Part shown: positions 5,704 through 8,769 of the stretch, one piece after another
How positions within the stretch are numbered: the first letter of the stretch is position 1
Layout of the letters: each line of letters begins with the position of its first letter
Assembly: GCA_000721275.1 (NCBI GenBank)
Contig: JOFO01000098.1
Location: forward strand, 1 to 8,769
Origin: Microtetraspora glauca
GTDB taxonomy: Bacteria; Actinomycetota; Actinomycetes; Streptomycetales; Streptomycetaceae
Length of the DNA stretch: 8,769 nt
Direction of reading: 5' to 3'
The notes under the pieces: model-generated
Told to the model about the DNA's origin: nothing
Seen by the model: the letters and a program-made list of their open reading frames with translations, nothing else
Databases searched by the model: none
Made by a program: the position numbers and the translations under genes

Positions 5704-6825
5704 TCACGCGTCGAGCGTGATCGCGTTCTTGGCGCGCTCGACGGACTCCTCGGAGGCGGGCCCGCCGGGGTTCTCGGTGGCCAGCGCCTGGTTGAGGGCG
5801 ACGAAGGGCCGCATCCGCTCCTCGTAGCGGGCGAAGGCGGCGCCGTGGTCGCCGTCGTGGCGCGCGAGGCAGTCCGCGAGGACGTACGCGCCGACGAGCG
5901 CGAGGCTGGTGCCCTGCCCGGAGAGCGGGGACGGGCAGTAGCCGGCGTCCCCGAGCAGCGCGACGCGCCCCCGCGACCACCGGTCCATCCGGATCTGGGC
6001 CATGGCGTCGCAGTAGAAGTCGGGGGCGGTGCGGGCGGCTTCGGCCAGCCGGGCGCCCTCCCAGCCCACGGCGGACAGCTTGGCCACGACGGTGCGCCGG
6101 AGCGCGTCGGCGCCCCGCAGTCCGGGCGGCAGGGGGCCGGACTCGAAGCCGAACGCGACCCGCAGTTCGGTGTTGGCGCGCACCGGCATGATGCCGAAGC
6201 CCACGCCGTCGCCCCGGAGCCACGTCTGCCAGTCCTCCAGGCCGAGGAAGTTCTCCGTGCCGAACACCGAGAGGTAGCTGCCCAGATGGTGGGCGAACCG
6301 TTCCTCCGGGCCGAACGCGAGCCGCCGCACGGTGGAGTGGAGGCCGTCGGCGCCGATGACGAGGTCGAAGCGGCGGGACGGCCCGTGCGCGAAGTCGGCG
6401 CGCACGCCGGTCCCGTCCTGCGCCAGCCCGGTGAGGCTGTCGCCGAAGAGGTACGCGGCGTCGGCGCGGGTGTGCTCGTACGCCATCCGCACCAGGTCCT
6501 CGCGCAGCACCTCGATGTCGTCGCTGTCGAGCCGGCCGCTGCTGAAGGTCGCCTCGGTGGAGCGGTGGACCTCCCGGCCCTCCGCGTCGAGGACCGACAT
6601 GCCGCGCATCCGGGTCCGTACGCCGCGCGCCCGGTCGAGCAGGCCCGTCCGCTCCATGACGTCGAGCGCGACGCCCCGCACGTCGACGGCCTGGCCGCCG
6701 GGGCGCGGGGCGGCGGCGCGCTCGACGACGGTGGGCTCGAAGCCGTGGCGGCGCAGCCAGTGGGCGAGGACGGGGCCGGCGACGCCGCCGCCGGAGATGA
6801 GCACGGTCCGGTTCTTCGTGGGCAT
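5704..6825 (-). CDS. FAD-dependent monooxygenase (class A, PHBH-like; TetX-like size)
   Basis: This 373-residue group A flavoprotein hydroxylase carries the three family motifs. The FAD-ADP binding fold is ISGGGVAGPVLAHWLRRHGF with E35 ending the second strand (10-36). The DG motif is DLVIGADGLHSTVRRLAF (154-171), which contacts FAD and NAD(P)H. The GD motif is RVALLGDAGYCPSPLSGQGT (287-306). Such enzymes insert one oxygen from O2 into an aromatic or polycyclic substrate using NAD(P)H; TetX, of similar length, inactivates tetracyclines, but the substrate here is unknown. ATG 6823-6825 has an AGGAGA ribosome site five to six bases upstream; extension to a TTG at 6892-6894 would read through the promoter and operators and is rejected. 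The gene is divergent from the GntR-TetR regulator, its promoter carries two CGTAC-type palindromes, and the VOC gene follows. Control by that regulator is inferred from position. Confidence 0.92.
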   Translation of the reverse strand: MPTKNRTVLISGGGVAGPVLAHWLRRHGFEPTVVERAAAPRPGGQAVDVRGVALDVMERTGLLDRARGVRTRMRGMSVLDAEGREVHRSTEATFSSGRLDSDDIEVLREDLVRMAYEHTRADAAYLFGDSLTGLAQDGTGVRADFAHGPSRRFDLVIGADGLHSTVRRLAFGPEERFAHHLGSYLSVFGTENFLGLEDWQTWLRGDGVGFGIMPVRANTELRVAFGFESGPLPPGLRGADALRRTVVAKLSAVGWEGARLAEAARTAPDFYCDAMAQIRMDRWSRGRVALLGDAGYCPSPLSGQGTSLALVGAYVLADCLARHDGDHGAAFARYEERMRPFVALNQALATENPGGPASEESVERAKNAITLDA

Positions 6826-6847
6826 GGGGCTCTCCTGGGGAGTCGTC

Positions 6848-6860
6848 CGTACGGTGTACG
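6848..6860. promoter_or_regulatory. Operator copy 1, CGTAC-N3-GTACG type
   Basis: Perfect inverted repeat CGTAC-GGT-GTACG, lying at about the transcription start of the monooxygenase promoter and 23 bases before its ATG. Its centre (6854) is 21 bases, or two helical turns, from the centre of the second copy at 6875, so both face the same side of the DNA. Short GTAC-centred palindromes of this kind are common TetR-family operators. Confidence 0.72.
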
Positions 6861-6866
6861 CGTCTG

Positions 6867-6894
6867 AGCGTACGCCGTACGCATAGGCGCTCAA
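6867..6894 (-). promoter_or_regulatory. Likely promoter of the FAD monooxygenase
   Basis: On the minus strand TTGAGC (complement of 6889-6894) and TACGCT (complement of 6867-6872) are separated by 16 bases and resemble -35 and -10 boxes. Transcription would begin near 6860, inside operator copy 1, giving a leader of about 35 bases. Both CGTAC palindromes overlap or directly follow this promoter, which suggests repression. Confidence 0.6.
6868..6882. promoter_or_regulatory. Operator copy 2, CGTAC-N3-GTACG type
   Basis: GCGTACG-C-CGTACGC is a perfect 15-base palindrome that contains the same CGTAC-N3-GTACG core (6869-6881) as copy 1. It covers most of the -10 box and part of the spacer of the monooxygenase promoter, the position expected of a repressor site. 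Confidence 0.75.
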
Positions 6895-6905
6895 CGGGCC
6901 TTCTA

Positions 6906-6929
6906 CCGCTCTGTACTAGGTCAGAGCGG
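6906..6929. promoter_or_regulatory. Operator copy A, CTCTGTACTAG type
   Basis: An inverted repeat CCGCTCTG-N8-CAGAGCGG with perfect 8-base arms. Its core, CTCTGTACTAGGTCAGAG (6909-6926), differs at two positions from the perfect palindrome CTCTGTACTAGTACAGAG. A second core with two changes at the mirrored positions lies at 6957-6974. The site is just upstream of the regulator's -35 box. Confidence 0.75.
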
Positions 6930-6930
6930 C

Positions 6931-6958
6931 TTCTCAGAGCCGTCGCCGCTGCTAGCCT
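6931..6958 (+). promoter_or_regulatory. Possible promoter of the GntR-TetR regulator
   Basis: TTCTCA (6931-6936) and TAGCCT (6953-6958, TAnnnT form) are 16 bases apart. Transcription would start near 6965, about 27 bases before the GTG start. The boxes lie between and partly under the two CTCTGTACTAG sites, consistent with autoregulation. The -35 match is modest. Confidence 0.5.
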
Positions 6959-6974
6959 CTGCGCTAGTACAGAG
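6957..6974. promoter_or_regulatory. Operator copy B, CTCTGTACTAG type (reverse orientation)
   Basis: CTCTGCGCTAGTACAGAG keeps the right half of the ideal palindrome and is altered at two bases in the left half, the mirror image of copy A; read on the minus strand it matches copy A at 16 of 18 positions. It overlaps the end of the regulator's -10 box and the probable transcription start, so binding should repress the regulator gene. GntR-family sites often contain GTAC half-sites with this symmetry. Confidence 0.75.
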
Positions 6975-6991
6975 AGATGGAGGTGGAGAGT

Positions 6992-7993
6992 GTGACGCAG
7001 ATCACCGGCGCGGCCGACGGTCCTCCCTACCGGCGCATCGCCGCCGACATCCGGCGGCGCGTCGCGGACGGCGAACTCGCCCCCGGGGACCGGATCCCCT
7101 CGACCCGGCGGATCGCCGAGGAGTGGGGCGTAGCGCTGGCCACGGCCGCCAAGGCGCTGACGATCCTGCGCCTGGAGGGCGTGGTGGAGGCCGTGCCCCG
7201 GGTCGGCACGGTCATCGCGGGCCCCGCCGTCTCCCGGAGGAGTACGCCGCCGCCAGCGACCGCCCCGCCGGGCACCGTCCCGCCGGGCGCCGGCGCCCGC
7301 GCGGCCGAGCCCGGGACGGAACAGGAACTGAGCCTCGACCGGATCGTCCGGACCGCGATCGGGATCGCCGACGCCGAGGGGCTGACGGGGCTCTCCATGC
7401 GCGGCGTCGCGGCCCGCCTCGGCGTCGCGCCGATGTCGACGTACCGGTACGTGCCGAGCAAGGAGGAGCTGGTCCTCCACATGGCGGACGCGGCCTTCGG
7501 CGAGGAGTCGTACCCGCCGGACGCCCCCGAGGGCTGGCGCACCCGCGTCGAGCTGGGCGCGCGGACGATGTGGCGCCTCTACCGGAGGCACCCGTGGCTG
7601 GCGCAGCTCGGCTCGCTCTCGCGCCCGCTGCTCGTGCCGCGCCTCCTGGTGCACGGGGAGTGGATCCTGAGCGCCCTCGACGGCCACGGCCTGGCGCCCG
7701 CCGAGCTGTTCGACGTCCACGTGCTGATCTACAGCCACGTGCAGGGCCTGGCGGTGCACCTGGAGCGCGAGGCGCACGCCGAGGCGGCCACCGGGCAGTC
7801 GGAGGACCAGTGGATGGACGGCCGCGCCGGCGAGCTGCGGGCGCTGGCGGAGTCGGGCCGCTTCCCGACCTTCGCCAAGGTCGTGGGCGGCTTCGAGGGC
7901 GGCTACGACCTGGACCTGGACGCCCTGTTCGAGCGCGGCCTCGCCGCCCTCCTCGACGGCCTGACGCCCCTCGTGGAGGGCGGGGGCCGGTGA
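6992..7993 (+). CDS. Dual-head GntR-TetR fusion transcriptional regulator
   Basis: This 333-residue cytoplasmic regulator has two DNA-binding domains. Residues 12-77 are a GntR winged helix (YRRIAADIRRRVADGELAPG, then RIPSTRRIAEEWGVALATA and a VGTVIA wing). A Pro/Ala/Gly-rich linker spans about 80-110. Residues 114-160 are a TetR helix-turn-helix (LSLDRIVRTAIGIADAEGLT, then MRGVAARLGVAPMSTYRYVPSKEEL). Residues 180-330 are a helical domain like the TetR C-terminal ligand and dimer region. GntR alone is usually followed by its own effector domain; here that place is taken by a whole TetR protein, a fusion known in actinobacteria. The GTG at 6992 is chosen because GGAGG (6979-6983) lies eight bases upstream; the ATG at 6977 would overlap that site and leave almost no leader. 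It probably represses itself and the divergent FAD monooxygenase. The ligand is unknown. Confidence 0.9.
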   Translation: MTQITGAADGPPYRRIAADIRRRVADGELAPGDRIPSTRRIAEEWGVALATAAKALTILRLEGVVEAVPRVGTVIAGPAVSRRSTPPPATAPPGTVPPGAGARAAEPGTEQELSLDRIVRTAIGIADAEGLTGLSMRGVAARLGVAPMSTYRYVPSKEELVLHMADAAFGEESYPPDAPEGWRTRVELGARTMWRLYRRHPWLAQLGSLSRPLLVPRLLVHGEWILSALDGHGLAPAELFDVHVLIYSHVQGLAVHLEREAHAEAATGQSEDQWMDGRAGELRALAESGRFPTFAKVVGGFEGGYDLDLDALFERGLAALLDGLTPLVEGGGR

Positions 7994-8020
7994 CGGGCGA
8001 CCGGGGGCGGCGCGGGAGTC

Positions 8021-8048
8021 CCGGGGGCCGGATGCGTCGCCGGCCCGG
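8021..8048 (+). terminator. Probable terminator of the regulator gene
   Basis: GGGCCGG (8025-8031) and CCGGCCC (8040-8046) form a perfect 7-bp stem with an 8-base loop. Allowing a two-base bulge, the stem extends to about nine pairs with the outer CCG (8021-8023) and CGG (8046-8048). It lies 28 bases after the regulator stop and ends just before the probable signal peptidase promoter. No T-tract follows. Confidence 0.45.
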
Positions 8049-8055
8049 TACCCCC

Positions 8056-8061
8056 TAGTCT
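8056..8061 (+). promoter_or_regulatory. Possible -10 box for the signal peptidase paralogue
   Basis: TAGTCT fits the TAnnnT form of a -10 box, 48 bases before the ATG at 8110, and falls right after the hairpin that should end the preceding transcript. I see no good -35 at the right distance, so an alternative sigma factor or an activator may be involved, or the box may be chance. Confidence 0.4.
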
Positions 8062-8109
8062 CGGCGGGTCCGCCGGGACGTGGGCGGCGACGACGGAGGA
8101 GGAACGTTC

Positions 8110-8733
8110 ATGCGGGAGCGGCGGGCGGGCGGGCGGCTGAGGGCCGCGGCGTGGATCATGGTGCCGCTGGGACTGGCGTCGGTCCTCGGCGGCATCCTGT
8201 ACTTCTTCGTCGCCCACCGGGGCGTCACGGTGATGGGCGACTCCATGAACCCCACGCACCCCCGGGGCGCGGTCGTGCTCGTCCGGGACGTGGCGGCGGG
8301 CGACATACGCCGGGGCGACGTGCTGCTCCTCCAGGTGCCCGGGCGGTACAACGGCGCGCCGGTCATCCAGCGCGTCATCGGCAAGGGCGGCGACCACGTG
8401 GTCTCCGACGGCACCCGGGTCACGGTGAACGGCCGGGACCTCGCCGAGCCGTACCTGAAGAAGGAGCCCTGGCCGCCGACGCCGGTCCCGTACGACGTCC
8501 GCGTGCCGCAGGGCCGCCTGTTCCTGCTGGGCGACAACCGCGGCAACTCCAACGACTCCCGCTACTTCCTGGACCAGGACGCGGGCACCGTCGCGGTCGC
8601 GGGGGTCCTCGGCCGCGTGCAGGACGGCCTCCCGCCGGCCGTCCTGGCCGCCGGCCTCACCGGCGCGGCCCTGATCGTGCTCGGCTGCGGCACGGGGTAC
8701 GCGGCCTGGCGCCGCGCCCGCACCGCCGCCTGA
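8110..8733 (+). CDS. S26-family type I signal peptidase paralogue lacking the usual catalytic Lys
   Basis: This 207-residue membrane protein has an N-terminal transmembrane segment (about 14-36), an outside-facing S26 peptidase domain and a second hydrophobic segment near the C-terminus (177-200) with a short basic tail, the topology common in Streptomyces signal peptidases. Box B is VMGDSMNPT with S45 as the expected nucleophile, and box E is GDNRGNSNDSR (141-151). In box D, where family members read KR, or HR in ER-type enzymes, this protein reads VIQRVIGKGGDHV: Gln87 replaces the general base. The domain is otherwise intact, with no frameshift. Type I signal peptidases cut signal peptides from exported proteins at the outer face of the membrane; whether this copy is active is doubtful. 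ATG 8110 has AGGAGG (8097-8102) seven bases upstream. It appears to be transcribed alone within the window. Confidence 0.88.
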   Translation: MRERRAGGRLRAAAWIMVPLGLASVLGGILYFFVAHRGVTVMGDSMNPTHPRGAVVLVRDVAAGDIRRGDVLLLQVPGRYNGAPVIQRVIGKGGDHVVSDGTRVTVNGRDLAEPYLKKEPWPPTPVPYDVRVPQGRLFLLGDNRGNSNDSRYFLDQDAGTVAVAGVLGRVQDGLPPAVLAAGLTGAALIVLGCGTGYAAWRRARTAA

Positions 8734-8746
8734 CGCGGGCGAGGCC

Positions 8747-8764
8747 GGGGGCGGGGGCGGGGGC
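8747..8764 (+). repeat. GGGGGC hexamer repeated three times
   Basis: Three perfect tandem GGGGGC units begin 13 bases after the signal peptidase stop, near the window edge. The G5 runs make this strand a candidate for a G-quadruplex, and the complementary C-rich strand lies close to whatever follows. It could equally be a slippage-prone spacer; what is downstream is not visible. Confidence 0.6.
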
Positions 8765-8769
8765 GAACC

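Noticed and set aside
6826..6894. A 23-residue N-terminal extension of the FAD monooxygenase from a TTG codon
   Set aside because: The TTG is part of the inferred -35 box, the stretch contains the operators, and the ATG at 6825 has a strong ribosome site and the normal family N-terminus.
6977..6991. An ATG start for the GntR-TetR regulator five codons upstream
   Set aside because: It overlaps the GGAGG site that serves the GTG at 6992 and would have only about 12 bases of leader from the inferred transcription start.
4682..7777. A 1031-codon open frame on the minus strand through the DUF1203, VOC and monooxygenase region
   Set aside because: Only its last 160 residues (DUF1203) resemble a protein family. 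The rest is Arg/Pro/Ala-rich out-of-frame translation, kept open by high GC, and it crosses recognisable genes, including the oppositely oriented regulator.
1..8769. Mobile element, CRISPR, phage or toxin-antitoxin system
   Set aside because: No transposase, integrase, direct-repeat array, tRNA-att structure or small toxin-like gene pair was found. Base composition is uniform throughout.

Overview
The window is very GC-rich, with nearly every third codon position G or C, frequent GTG starts and GGAGG-type ribosome sites. Its gene families (KorB, DUF4291, RNHCP, a GntR-TetR fusion regulator, an S26 signal peptidase paralogue) are typical of Streptomyces or a close relative. This is chromosomal sequence: I see no transposase, integrase, tRNA, rRNA, CRISPR array or other mobile signature. 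It holds ten complete genes that I can support, the 3' end of an eleventh, and compact, readable regulatory regions between them.

Layout. (1) 1-352 is the C-terminal end of a 2-oxoacid:ferredoxin oxidoreductase beta subunit (korB). It is closed by a perfect 17-bp hairpin shared with the convergent next gene. (2) 439-1834 is a divergent redox pair: an HxlR-family regulator with a single cysteine (minus strand) and a QorB-type quinone oxidoreductase (plus strand). A perfect inverted repeat lies between them, mirroring the E. coli ytfH/ytfG and Corynebacterium qorR/qor2 arrangement. (3) 1941-2945 is a RarD-type EamA permease with its own promoter, followed by a DUF4291 gene (2996-3613) and a convergent hairpin at 3620-3659. 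(4) 3668-4442, minus strand, is a tandem pair of RNHCP-domain zinc-cysteine proteins separated by one base. (5) 4682-6825, minus strand, is a run of three genes whose transcription order is FAD monooxygenase, VOC (glyoxalase-like) protein, DUF1203 protein. (6) 6992-7993, plus strand and divergent from the monooxygenase, encodes a regulator with two DNA-binding heads, an N-terminal GntR winged helix and an internal TetR helix-turn-helix followed by a TetR-type ligand domain. (7) 8110-8733 is a membrane-anchored S26 signal peptidase paralogue with Gln where the catalytic Lys is expected.

The most interesting feature is the 166-base region between the monooxygenase and the two-headed regulator. 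It contains two different pairs of palindromic sites. Two CGTAC-N3-GTACG sites, with centres 21 bp apart, sit on the monooxygenase promoter. Two near-copies of the palindrome CTCTGTACTAGTACAGAG, each with two changes at mirrored positions, flank the regulator's own promoter. Two operator classes beside a regulator with two DNA-binding domains suggest that each head reads one class, linking autoregulation to control of a flavin monooxygenase/VOC module that could inactivate a small molecule. The assignment of heads to sites and the substrate are inference; the sites themselves are visible in the sequence.
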